From contig OW051471.1 of assembly GCA_932521025.1 (NCBI GenBank), positions 11,098,001-11,162,000 of the forward strand: a stretch of 64,000 nucleotides of DNA, given 5' to 3'. How positions within the stretch are numbered: the stretch's first letter is position 1; every line of letters starts with the position of its first letter. Below the pieces are notes generated by a model. The model searched no databases. It was not told where the DNA came from and saw nothing but the letters and a program-made list of their open reading frames with translations. Position numbers and translations under genes: made by a program. The DNA is from Oscheius onirici. Lineage: Eukaryota; Nematoda; Chromadorea; Rhabditida; Rhabditidae. Below, piece after piece: positions 27,238 to 39,300 of this stretch.

Positions 27238-30182
27238 ATGGAACCTCATTTCGACCCAGCTCTGGTTGATGGAGAGAGTGTGGAGCAGTTGATGGGACAT
27301 CAGAATGGAATTACTTACAAGTAAGTAAATCAAAATGATGTTGGTAAAGATTAAAATCATACAAAAAGCTTCCCTAATACTGTCAATTTTTTTCTTTTCG
27401 CAATCAAATGTTCAAAGACAAACTTTTGATTCAATGAGATGCGATGAGTCAGAACTAGTCATTTAGAGCGGTGCTATGAGAACGAGAACTGTTATGTCTG
27501 AGAGTCGGCAGAGATAAAAGAGCATTGATATTTCGAGCAAGAGAGACAGTCAGATGGAGTCAGTGAGTTCAAATTCGAGATCAAAAGATGGGAAGGCAAA
27601 AGTCTAGGGGAGCCACGTGGTCAAGCTTCATTTCCTGAGAAAATCTTAAACTCACCGGACTATTGTCTTCCTTGGTCCCAAGCTTGAAATGAGTAAGAAA
27701 AAATTCAAAATCTATGCCAGACAGGAACATTAGATCAAAGTCTAGGTTTGCTGCCCCGTTCCCTGTGACCAACACGCAATGTCACTGTCGCTGACTTAGT
27801 CTGGGAAACCCTTTCTTCTCAAAAAATCTCCTATTTCAGTGACTTCAACATCCTCCCCGGCTACATCTGCTTCTCCGTCCACGATGTTGCCCTCGACACA
27901 AGAGTTACCAGGAACATCAAGATCAAGGCCCCTTTGGTCTCTTCTCCCATGGACACTGTCACTGAGAGTGGAATGGCCATCGTGATGGCTGTAAGTCGAA
28001 AATTTATTCACCTTTACAAAGAAATATTATAGCTCTACGGAGGAATTGGTATCATCCATGGAAACTTTGCCAAGCCTGAAGAGCAGGCCGCCGAAGTATC
28101 CAAAGTCAAGAGATTCAAGCAGGGCTACGTCATGCAGCCGCATTGTCTGAAGCCATCTGATACGGTATACGAAATGATGCAGATCAAGAAGTTGTACGGT
28201 TACACTGGAGCTCCGATCACTGAGACGGGTATGGTCGGCTCGAAGCTCTTGGGAATGATCACCTCAAGAGACTTTGACTTTATCGAGACGAATCCGGAGA
28301 AACAGAAGCAGATTCCGATCACTCAGGTTAGTTTAGAGACACTGTGAGAGGTGGAAAGACAGAGAGACAAAAAAAAACAGATTTCTAGATCATGGTCGGC
28401 GTTAATCAACTGGTACTCGGTCACATCGAGGACGACAAGCAGGCCAACCAGCAGATTCTCATGGATCATCGTCTCGGAAAGCTGCCCATTGTCAACAAGA
28501 AGGGAGAACTTGTCGCCCTCTTCTGCCGTTCCGATCTCCTCAAGGCTCGTGACTACCCCATGGCTTCTTACGACCAGAATGGCCGTCTTCTCTGTGGTGC
28601 CGCCATCAATACTCGCGAGTCCAGCAAGGAAAATGTGAAGCTGCTGGCTGAGGCTGGAGTTGACGTCATTGTCATTGACAGTTCCAACGGAACTTCCAAC
28701 TACCAGCTGGCCATGATCAGATACATCAAGGAGAACTTCCCGAACGTTGACGTAGTTGCCGGAAATGGTAAGTGATTGAAAGTTTTCTCTGTCTGTTTTC
28801 TTGTCATTTTTCTGATAAAAATATAGTTTTTTTTTCAGTCGTCACCCGCCAGCAAGCCGCCGTCCTCATCGAAGCCGGAGCTGATGGTCTCCGTGTCGGA
28901 ATGGGTTCCGGATCCATATGCATCACCCAGGACGGTAAGATCTTCCCATTATTTTTATTCACTTTTTTCCAGTCATGGCTGTCGGACGTGCTCAAGGTTC
29001 CGCCGTCTACAATGTGGCCAAATACGCTTCCACCAAGGGAGTTCCCGTTCTGGCTGACGGCGGTATCCGTGATGTCGGCTACATCACGAAGGCTGTCTCT
29101 CTTGGAGCCAGTGCCGTCATGATGGGAGGTCTTTTGGCCGCTACTACCGAGGCTCCTGGCGAGTACTTCTGGGGTCCTGGAGGAGTTCGTGTCAAGAAGT
29201 ACCGTGGTATGGGATCACTGGACGCCATGGAAGCTCACGCCAGCAGCCAGGATCGCTACTTCACTGCGTAAGTTGAACAGGGACAGAAAGATACAAAAGG
29301 ACAGAGGCTGAGAGGATCAGAGACATTAAAAAGCACGATTTCAGTGAGAGCGACCAGATCAAGGTTGCCCAGGGAGTCAGCGCCACGATGAAGGATCGCG
29401 GCTCCTGCCACAAGTTCCTCCCATATCTAGTTCGCGGAGTCCAGCACGGCTTCCAGGACATCGGAGTCCGCAGTCTCGAGCAGCTTCAGTGAGTTACTTT
29501 CATTCGGGTTTTACATTCTTATGCCCTCACAAAACGGTTACACACTTTTCCTCAAAAGAAGGCTCATGAGAGTTTCTTCCAAATCACAAGTCATGGAACT
29601 CAAAGTATGGTTTGTTCAAAAAAAAAGAGCTCAACTGTAACCCATTTAGTTCGCCGCGAGACCGGAATAACACTAGAAAACTTGGCTGAGTATCCTTCTT
29701 TCCCATGTTATAAGGGTCTCACGCGGAAACAAATGGGTTACGGTCGAGCTCTCTTTTTTTTGAACAAACCATAATCGTTCGTCCCAACTGTGGAAAGTTA
29801 CAGTGCGATCCAAAAGTTATGCTAATAAACCATATTTTCCATCAATTCCAGAGAATTTTTATTCGCTATCAATCCCATAATTTTCAGCAAGGAAGTCGCC
29901 GAGGGCAAGGTCCGCTTCGAGCTTCGCAGCACCAACGCCCAGGTCGAAGGCGGTGTTCATTCTCTGCACTCGTAAGTTTTCCTCTTTTTTTTCTCTTGTT
30001 CACAGAGACTCAGAGTGGAAGGGTATTCTTTAAATACGAACGAATCCAAAAGAGTACAGCAGGGTGAGCCAGCAGTGTGTGTAGTATCCGTGGTGCAGCA
30101 CTCCGTGGTCACAGCCTCCCCTTCCACCCGCCAAAAGCCCTAAATTATTTAAATTTTTAGTTTCGAAAAGAGGCTCTACTAG
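27238..30182 (+). CDS. IMPDH: Inosine-5'-monophosphate dehydrogenase
   Basis: Nine exons: 27238-27320, 27840-27990, 28033-28326, 28389-28767, 28839-28934, 28973-29267, 29345-29488, 29888-29971 and 30161-30182, giving 515 residues (human IMPDH2: 514). The enzyme oxidises IMP to XMP with NAD+, the committed step of GMP synthesis in the cytosol. The TIM barrel is interrupted by a CBS (Bateman) pair at about residues 110-235, which binds adenine and guanine nucleotides in this family. The catalytic loop [11 protein letters not shown] carries the active Cys near residue 330. [13 protein letters not shown] and [12 protein letters not shown] are phosphate-site and flap motifs. The C-terminus SFEKRLY matches the family and fixes the 8-residue last exon. 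Intron 7 holds a MITE. Confidence 0.97.
29606..29773. mobile_element. TA-flanked MITE, family TATGGTYTGTTCAAAAA, copy 1
   Basis: The element lies in IMPDH intron 7. The first 40 or so bases (TATGGTTTGTTC, an A run, then GAGCTC) recur as a reverse complement at the other end. The ends sit on TA dinucleotides, as for Tc1/mariner-type elements. A relative with the same first 16 or so bases is at 42894-43099. Confidence 0.75.
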
Positions 30183-30349
30183 ACACCACTTCTCCAGCTA
30201 CAAATGATTCCAGACACATCTCCATGTTGCCTTTCTGTGTTCCACTGTTGTGCAACCATCTCTCCTCCTATCCACAGCTTTCCTCTTGATTGTGAAGAAA
30301 CGAGTAAAACATTGAGTGAACACATTTGGACAACATGTATTTACGAAAC

Positions 30350-33300
30350 TTACGGCTGTGACCTACCTAGTGTAAAGGTTGACGTTACCAGAGCTTTAGT
30401 AGTCGCCTCTACTCCTGCGGGCTGGGTAATCTTGTCTCCGGGAACTGTTATGTGCTCTTGAGTGACTGTACCCTCCTCTCCGAGTGTAGGCACTGGAGTG
30501 ACAGGAGTGAACATGGGAACAGTGACAGGAACTCCGATGAAAGAATCCTCGGAAGCTCCTTCGGGACCAGTGATTGTGACTGAAAAACAGAGACTGGTTA
30601 AGTTAGGAAGATTTTAAAGGACTGTTTGAGTCGTAGCCGTTTTCCATGATAAGAATTGATCCAGCAAAAATCCCAAGATTATCCCAATCTTGAACTATTT
30701 TAGCGTTACTTTGCTCCAAAATTTAAACAATCTAATATTATTATTCTTTCGTATTTTCAGACTACTCGTTAGTGCCGAAATCAATAATTCTGAGTAACCC
30801 CCTCAGTTTTCTTTCACCCCAAAACCCACTGTTCTGTTTCTTGCCCAATCCTCCTTGCGGTATCTCTGTGCATCCTGAATCAAGGACAGACAACGGCAGT
30901 CCAATTGGGTTCCTATAAGTTCCATCCTTCTGGCATGTGTAGACCTGATAGTAGGCCTTGGTACTGTTGAAGAAGGCTCCTGGGGGACAGAAGAAGGTGT
31001 AATTGCTGTCGACCATGACATAATGGTAGTAGACTGGAGGAAGATCGACGTAGAAGACCTCTCCCTTATACTTAAGCTCTTTACATCCGTTAGAACAATC
31101 GTGTTTGGTGGTTCCGTCAGATAGAGCTGGAGAGCTGGAACATTGCCATGGGACGGCGCCGACAGGGATGGTTGAGATGTCTGGAAATGGGAGTATAAAT
31201 CAGGACAGAGTGAGAAACTCACTGCAACTGATCGGAGTGTTGCCAACCAGGAACGAGGGCTGAGTCTTCGTCTCCTGAGCCTGTAGACATCCGCTCTTGC
31301 AAGAGTAGTTTTTGAATCCGGCCAGTCCGGTGTTCAGATCAACCCAGTCCACACCACTGGCAGTCTTGTTCTGACATTGTATGACTCTCTGTCCAAACAC
31401 TTGGTCGTCCAGCTGTTCCGGAGACGACCCGGTTGGACAGGAGAGAGAGACGACACAACTGATCTGATAGGTTCCAGAGCTAGTTGAGCAACTGGAAGTG
31501 ACTACGGTAGTCGAAGGTTGTGGGGGCAGAGTACAGGTTCCAGTTCCCTAAAAATGGTAAAATTTCAGATGGAAATGAGTCTCCGTCTCGCGATTCAGTG
31601 ATCATACTAATGAGTGCAGTGCAAAACTAACATATTTTCAGGTACCAGCCCGCTCAGAATGAGTCTCGTCGCTGTCTCTAGATTGACCTCGAAATGTGTG
31701 CATATTGTATTTTGTGCCCCGTGAATAAACATTCCCACTACTGAAAACTTACAGCAGGAATGCAGGTAAAGTTGGCTTCCAGAACCTCCTCGTCGAAGGT
31801 GTTGAAGTACTTTCCTTCGATGGAGTCACAGGTGTAGGGACGACTACTAGCAGCTGGAGTAGTTCGATCTTCAATGACTTGACCGGCCGGACAGCTGACT
31901 ATGTACTTGTCACCTCCAAGAACAACCTTGTTCAAGATGAGGTTCAGTGGAGCTACTGTAGTGACACGAGGCGATCGGACGATAAGTTCGGGACAGGTTT
32001 CAGGACAGCTGACTGTAGCGTATTCGGTCGCTTTACAGTAGTAGAGACGATCATCGCCGAGGTAGGTCGTCACGTCTGAAAGAGAATTTTGAGAGTATTA
32101 AAGCGAGTGGGTAACTACAAAAATAGGCGGGCTGATTCTACCGTACTTTTGCGCGGCTTTTCAAAATATAGCGAAAAAGTGGTTTTTCATCAATTTTATT
32201 ATCTTTTCGACCTGTTTCTTCAGGTAAATCAATCCTTCCGACAAAAAAAACAAAAGAATAGTAGAAGAAAGTCAATCTAGCGGTAAAACGGCCTTTTTTA
32301 CCCAAAAATGTCAAAAACCGGCCATTTTCGTCCATTTCAATGTGTTTTATTTTATTTTTGTCTTCTACTGACTATTTTTAACATGTTTTTTTCACGAAAA
32401 ACATACGAGAACACAGGAAAACGACAAAAAACAGTGAAAACCCCAGTTTGTCAAGATTTATTGCGCTTCCCGCCAATTTTTTGAGCTCGCTGGGCACCAG
32501 CTTGCTCGCACGGGCGCAGTAGCTACCCACTCGCTTTAAGGACAGAAAGAGAGGAACAGAGAGGGACAGAGAAACAGTAACTCACTGCACTTGAGAGCCT
32601 TTCCAGCCTGCGTAATCTCTCTGGTCTTAACAGCACTCTGAGGAAGAGAACTGGTCTCGTTGAGGCATCCCTTGACGCACTCGAACATCTTGAATTCTGT
32701 TCCATCCAGAGTATCAATCCATCTAGGATATGTACACTTTGCCGTTCGGTTCAAGAGCTTCCGATCCGAGATCAGCTTTGGATAGTAACCTGAAACATGA
32801 TTCCTTCCAATCCACATATTCCTTACCAAGCATGCATTTGAAGCTGACCATACAGTTCTCACCGAACAGATTAATGGGACCGCAGGTATAGTTAAAGTCT
32901 TGAGTTCCTTCCGGAGCTATGGCGTCCTTGCACGATGGGATGGGTTTCACCGTTGGTGGACCGCCAGGAGTTGGCGGAGTCGTACTAGGAGTAGAGGGTA
33001 TAGGAGGCTTGGTAGTAACTTCAGTGGAGTCAACACATGTGTTCATGACCTTGGTCAAATCGAACGCAATGCTCGAGTTGTACTTTTTGTTCTGGTTGCA
33101 GGTATAGTTCTGTCCTCTGGTGCCAGTTTCCACAAAGACTTTTCCAGTGGGACACTCGACCGTGTAGTAGTCATTCAGAGCGACCTTGTTCGTGAAGATG
33201 AGGGTAGCATAACGCTTCTTATTCAACCCCGTGTCGATTTCGAGTTCTGGACAGACGTTGTCGCAGCAGTCTTCTTTCTTTGTGGCATTGGGACAGAGAT

Positions 33301-36300
33301 ATGGCTGGAGAGCTTCTGGGAAGCTACAGTAATCTGAAAGGTGATGAGTTATATTGGATGGTGTCTTTGTCTTTCAGCTTTTCCATCTTTTTATATCTCA
33401 CAAACTCACAGCAAGTAGCGTTGACTCCATTCCTCGTCTCAAACATCGGTTTTGTGCAGACCTTCTGATCCTTGACCTCGGTCTGGTCGATGCAGTCCTT
33501 GACCCAAGTAAACTCTTCAGCAGGCTGTTTCGTGACCAAGTCGATCCATGTGTTATTACCACACTGCCTCTTCTGATAGTACTTGGTAACAGCCATGGAA
33601 CCAGCTTTTCCAGCTGGACGATAACCTGAAACGGTATTAACTACTATTGACAAGACTTTGTACAAACCGTCCTTGCATTTAAGAATGACGCTGCAACCGT
33701 ACTCGTAAGACTCTCCACTGGGGTTACAGTTGATTTGTTCGACAATGACGGGGTCGATGACTTTGAGAATACAATTGGATACGAGACACTGACAGGTATT
33801 GGTAACCGATAGAATTCCCGTCTCTTTGCCATCAGTGTAGGCTCCATTCTGACAAGTGTAGTTCTTGTAAGAGAGTCCAGTCTCAGGCCAGTAGTAACTA
33901 GTATTACAGTAGACTTCATACTTTCCTCCGTTGGCTACCCATTTTTCGTAGATCAGGGTCTGAAACTATTTTTATACAGTAAGAATTTTAACCTACAGGT
34001 TTAGATCTTGTAACAAGAGGAGGGTTGACGATCAGAGGAGGACAGACATTGGTACAGTTCGAGTAGACCACATCATCAGTAACGTTACAGTAGTATCTTC
34101 CAGTCTTGTGAATAGTCATCTGGACAGTACAGTTCTGAGGCTCTCCATTGACCAAAGTGACTGTCTGGTTGGTAAACGTCGCAGGAACTGTAGAGATACA
34201 GCCGTTGCAGCACTTGTAAGGAGTCCAGAGAACATTTCCGAGGGTCAGATCAGTCCAGACAAACTTGTCATTCTGCTTCTGGCACTGAACCTTGTGCTCT
34301 GATCTGTTCTGATCTGGCCCATTTTCCGGATAGGATCCGTTCTTGCATACTACATCCACGATACACCATTCTGGATTGGTGCCGTCGCCCGTAGGAACGC
34401 ATGTACTGTTGGAAACTTCAGTGCTCGTGTGAATACTGATGGATACGCATCCCGGTATAGTTTTCACAGTCTCGTTGACGCAAGTGTTTTGAACATAGAC
34501 GACATGTGTCGCCTCTCCTGATGTCTCGTACTTTCCATCCTCCTTACAAGTGTAGTTTTTCTGTCTCGTTCCAGTCTCCTTGAACGTGAATCCAGGCGGG
34601 CATTGAACTTGTGTGACGCCACCAAGAACTGTCTTGTTGTAGTATCGGTCAGGCCAAGTTCTTGTGTTAGTCAATCCAACGTCCAAATTTATCGGCTCAC
34701 AAGTATTGGCACAGTCTCGTGAGATAACATTGCCCTTCGAATCAGTCTTATTGCAGAGATATTCAATCAAGGCAGGGTTGACTGTAGTTACCACTAAAAT
34801 ATGCTATTAGAACTAATACTGAGGGAAACAAACCGCAAGTAACATTGACTCCAAAGACCAGTCGAGAATCAATGGTGGAGTTTTTGACGACAGCCCCATT
34901 ACCGCTCTCAACACAGTTTGGTCCACATTTGTACTCAGCAAGAGGTCCTCTTGTCACAGGATCGATGAATCGTCCGGAACTATCACAAAGTCGGAGTTGG
35001 AAACCAGAAGGTGGATTAGGATAGCTTCCGTTCTTGCACTTCACTTTGACCAAACAACCTCCTTCATAGACCAGATCTCCAGTGTCACAACTGGAATCGG
35101 AAACTATGAGATCCGTGGTTAGTTCCAGAGTACAGTTCGGTCCAGGAGTTGTCGGCTAAAAGGTTGAAATTATTGGATGTTTTCGATAGAACTCACCTTG
35201 ACGCAAGTGTTCAGAACTTGAAGGACAGTAGGCGCATCAGGAACTCCAACAGCCGTGTACCGTCCATTGGTTTCACACTTGTATACCTGACCAGGATTGT
35301 TTGTTTCCGTAGACCAGACAGTTCCGTTCGGACAGTAGATGACGTAGACTCCACCGACCAGGACTGCTCCGAAGACCAGATCAGGCTTCGTTCCAACAAT
35401 GAGTCCAGGACCCGTAATGAGTTGTGGACAAGTACCATTGCAGCTCGAAGTAACGATGTCATTCTCCAGACAATAATACTTTCCAGTTCCTGGCTTAACA
35501 GAAGTGTAGTTACAGATCTGCTTTGTTCCATTGTTCCAAGTGATGACAGTCGTATTGGCGTCAAGAGTAGCAGAAGGTGGAAGACAAGGTCCAACACATT
35601 TGTATTTGACCCACCACGAGTTCTTCGTCTTGTCGAACCACTCATATTTACCACTTTTACCACTAGGATTCTTCAGACATTCTGCTAAATGTTCGGGATA
35701 ACGATCTGATGAATCTTCTGGATGAGTTCCCTTGAGACAATTGATGTGAACTTGGCAGTTCTCTGGATGGATTCTTCCTGGCAGAGGATTACAGCTGACA
35801 TTGGTCTCGACGTAGGTGGTCGGGACAACTTCAATAGGATTACATCCGTTTGGATTTGTCGGAGGCGTAGTCTCGTTGGTACAAGTGTTGGGAACAAATA
35901 TGACATTAGTAGTTCCACCAGGAGTTTCGTACTTTCCGTCTGCTTTGCAAGTGTAGTTCTTCTGCCTAGTTCCAGTCTCTTTGAAGAAAGAACCCGGTGG
36001 ACATTGAACCTCAGTTACACCACCAATAATTGTCTTGTTGTAGTATCTGTCAGGCAATGTTCTTGTGTTGGTCAGTCCAACATCCAGACCGATAGGTTCA
36101 CAAGTATTGGTACAGTCTCGTGAAACAACGTTGTCCTTAGGAGTTGTCTTGTTGCAGAGATATTCAATCAAAGCAGTGCTGACTGTTGTGACCACTGGAA
36201 GTTGCTTTTAGAAACACGATTGATACAAAATTACCACAAGTAACATTCACTCCAAAGACAGTTTCAGAACCAGTGGTGGAGTTTTTGACAACTGTGTTAC

Positions 36301-39300
36301 TGCCGCTTTCGATACAGTTTGGTCCACACTTGTATTCCGTCAAGGGTCCTCTTGTGACAGGATCGACAAACTTTCCTGTTGCGTCACATAATCGTAGCTG
36401 GTAGCCTACTTCGGGATTAGGATAGGTTCCATTCTTGCATTTGACTTTGACCAAACATCTTCCTTCATAGACCAGATCCCCGGTGTCGCAACTGGAATCG
36501 GCGACAACCAGGCCTGCTGTAAGCTCGAGAGTGCAGTTGGGACCAGGAGTTGTTGGTTTCACACAAGTGTTCAGAACTTGTAGGACAGTTGGCGCGTCAG
36601 GGACTCCGACAGCAGTATACCGTCCATTGGTCTCACACTTGTAGGCTTGACCAGGATTGTTCGTCTCGGTTGACCAGACAGTTCCGTTCGGACAGTAGAT
36701 GACGTAGACTCCACCAACCAAAACCGCTCCAAAGACGAGGTCCGGCTTTGTTCCGATTATAAGTCCAGGACCCGTAATGAGTTGTGGACAAGTACCATTG
36801 CAGCTCGAAGTAACGATGTCATTCTCCAGACAATAGTACTTTCCAGTTCCTGGCTTGACAGAGGTATAATTGCAGATCTGCTTTGTTCCGTTGGCCCAAG
36901 TAATGACAGTTGTATTAGCCGCAAGATTGATCGGCGGTGGAAGACATGGTTTTTCGCATTTGTACTTTCTCCACCAAGAGTTTTTGGTCTTGTCGAACCA
37001 CTCGTACTTTCCGCTTGTCGGGTTTTTCAGACATTCAGCGAGGTGTTCAGTATTTTCACGGTCCGATACTTTAACAGGATGGTAGTAATCCAGACAGATC
37101 ACATGGACCTGACAGTTTTCCGGATGAATAGATCCTGGCAGTGGGTTGCAGCTGACATTTGTCTTGACAATCGTAGTTGGATCAACTTCGATGGGAGAGC
37201 AGCCATTGGGATTACTTGGAGCCGTCTCCTTGACGCAAGTATTCGGAACAAAGATGTAGAAGTTCTGATCGTTCGGTGCGGTGTAACTTCCTCCTTGTTG
37301 ACAGGTGAAATTCTTCTGCCTTACTCCAGAGTCACTCCAAACCATTCCTGGTGGACATTGGACTTGAGTAATACCTCCGATGATCGTCTTGTTATAATAT
37401 CTCTCAGGCCAAGTTATCGTGTTGGTCAGTCCATCACCCAATCCAATAGGTTCACAAACATTGGTGCAGTTTGTCTTGATGACAGGATTTGAAGGATCGA
37501 TGTCGGAATTGTTACATAAATAGCGGACAATCTCTGGATCGACTCTGTACTCGGTGCAGACGACGTTGACTCCGTTAATCGTCACTGGCTGAGTAGTTCT
37601 GTTCGTTGTCACAACATTGTCCTGGTAGATACAAGTGGAGCCGCAAGGGTACTCAATTAGAGGGCCTTTCGTCACTGGATCAACCCAATGTCCTGTGGCA
37701 TCACAGAGTCTCTGCTGAGTGCCAGTTGCAGTAGGGTAGGATCCGTTTTTGCATCTGACGGTAACTAGACAGCCTCCTTCATAAACCAGGTCTCCCTGGT
37801 CACAGCTAGAAGAGACGACTTTCAAGTTGGTAGTAAGAGACAAAGTACAGTTAGGCAGAGGAGTTGTTGGCTGTAATGAGGTATTCTTTAGTTGTATGAA
37901 GACTCTATGATAAAACCACAACTATTTACCTTACCCGACTTACATACCTTTCCCTCAATCACTAAAACATAACTCACCTTCACACAAGTGTCCTTGACAG
38001 CAAGAACTGTAGATGCATCCGGAACTCCGATTGGAATGTACCGACCATTCGAGAGACATTTGTAAGCTTGGCTGGGATTGTTTGTTTTAGTTGACCAGAC
38101 AGTTCCATTTGGACAGTAGATGACATAGATTCCGTCTATTGGAACAACTCCAAAGATTAGTTCAGGTCTAGTTCCAATTGTCAGCGTAGGATCGACTTCA
38201 GGCTCAACACAAGTTCCGTTACAGGTTGATTTAACAATGTCATTCTTGAGACAATAGTACTTTCCAGTCTTTGGTTTCACAGAGGTGAAGTTACAGATTT
38301 GAACTATTCCATTCGGCCACGTGATTCTTGTAGAATTGAAAACAAGATCAGTTGGAACCGGAAGACAAGGTCCTTCGCATCTATACTTGATCCACCATTG
38401 ATTTTTGGTCTTGCCGAACCACTCGTAACTTTCAGATATATTGTTCTTGAGGCATTCCACAACGTGTTCTCCGAGGACTTTGTCTTCTGGATGCTCTCCA
38501 GTGACACGGCAGTCAACATGAACTTGACAGTTCTCAGGATGAATTCCTCCAGGAAGAGGGGCGCAGCTGACATTGTTACTGACAGAAGTAGTAGGGTCGA
38601 CTTCTATTGGAGTGCATCCAGTAGGACTGGGACAGACAAGTGACTTATAGGCTCCGTTCGTAGCCGGATCAACCCAAGTAGGAGTTCCAGAAACATTTTT
38701 ACAGACTGCTGACGAAGTTCTGCCTGGGTTTGTACTTGGAGAGACAGTTCCTGTTCCACAGACAAAGCTCTTGATACATCCAAAAGCGTAGTTTGGTCCT
38801 GTACAGTTCTGGTTTCCGAGAACTGTTCCTGCTCCAGGCTGAAGCTCTCCACAAGTAGTCTTTGGAGTGGACTCGTTGACACAAGTATTATGGACAAACA
38901 AGTAAGAGTTCGGATCATTCGATGTGATATAACTTCCTTCTTTGTGGCAGGTGAAGTTCTTCTGTCTGATTCCAGTATCGTTGAAGACTGTTCCAGGTGG
39001 GCATTGAACCTCTGTAATTCCTCCAACGATGACCTTGTTGAAGTATCTGTCTGGCCAAGTATTGGTGTTCGTCATTCCTTCACCCAATCCTATAGGTTGA
39101 CACATGTTGGTGCAGTTCCTTTCCAATATGGGATCAGTTTCACTGATCGATGTGTTTCCACAGAGATACTTGATCATCTCACGATCTATTCTGACCTCAG
39201 TACAGACCACGAGGAAGCCGTCGATGGTTACAGTAGGAGAAGTTGTCGTGTTTCTGATGATCTGTGTCATGGGATCTGTACAGTTGCCTCCACAAGCATA

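Noticed and set aside
26813..27292. 159-codon plus-strand open frame before IMPDH
   Set aside because: It overlaps the first IMPDH exon in another frame, has low-complexity Ser/Leu composition and no splice or family support.
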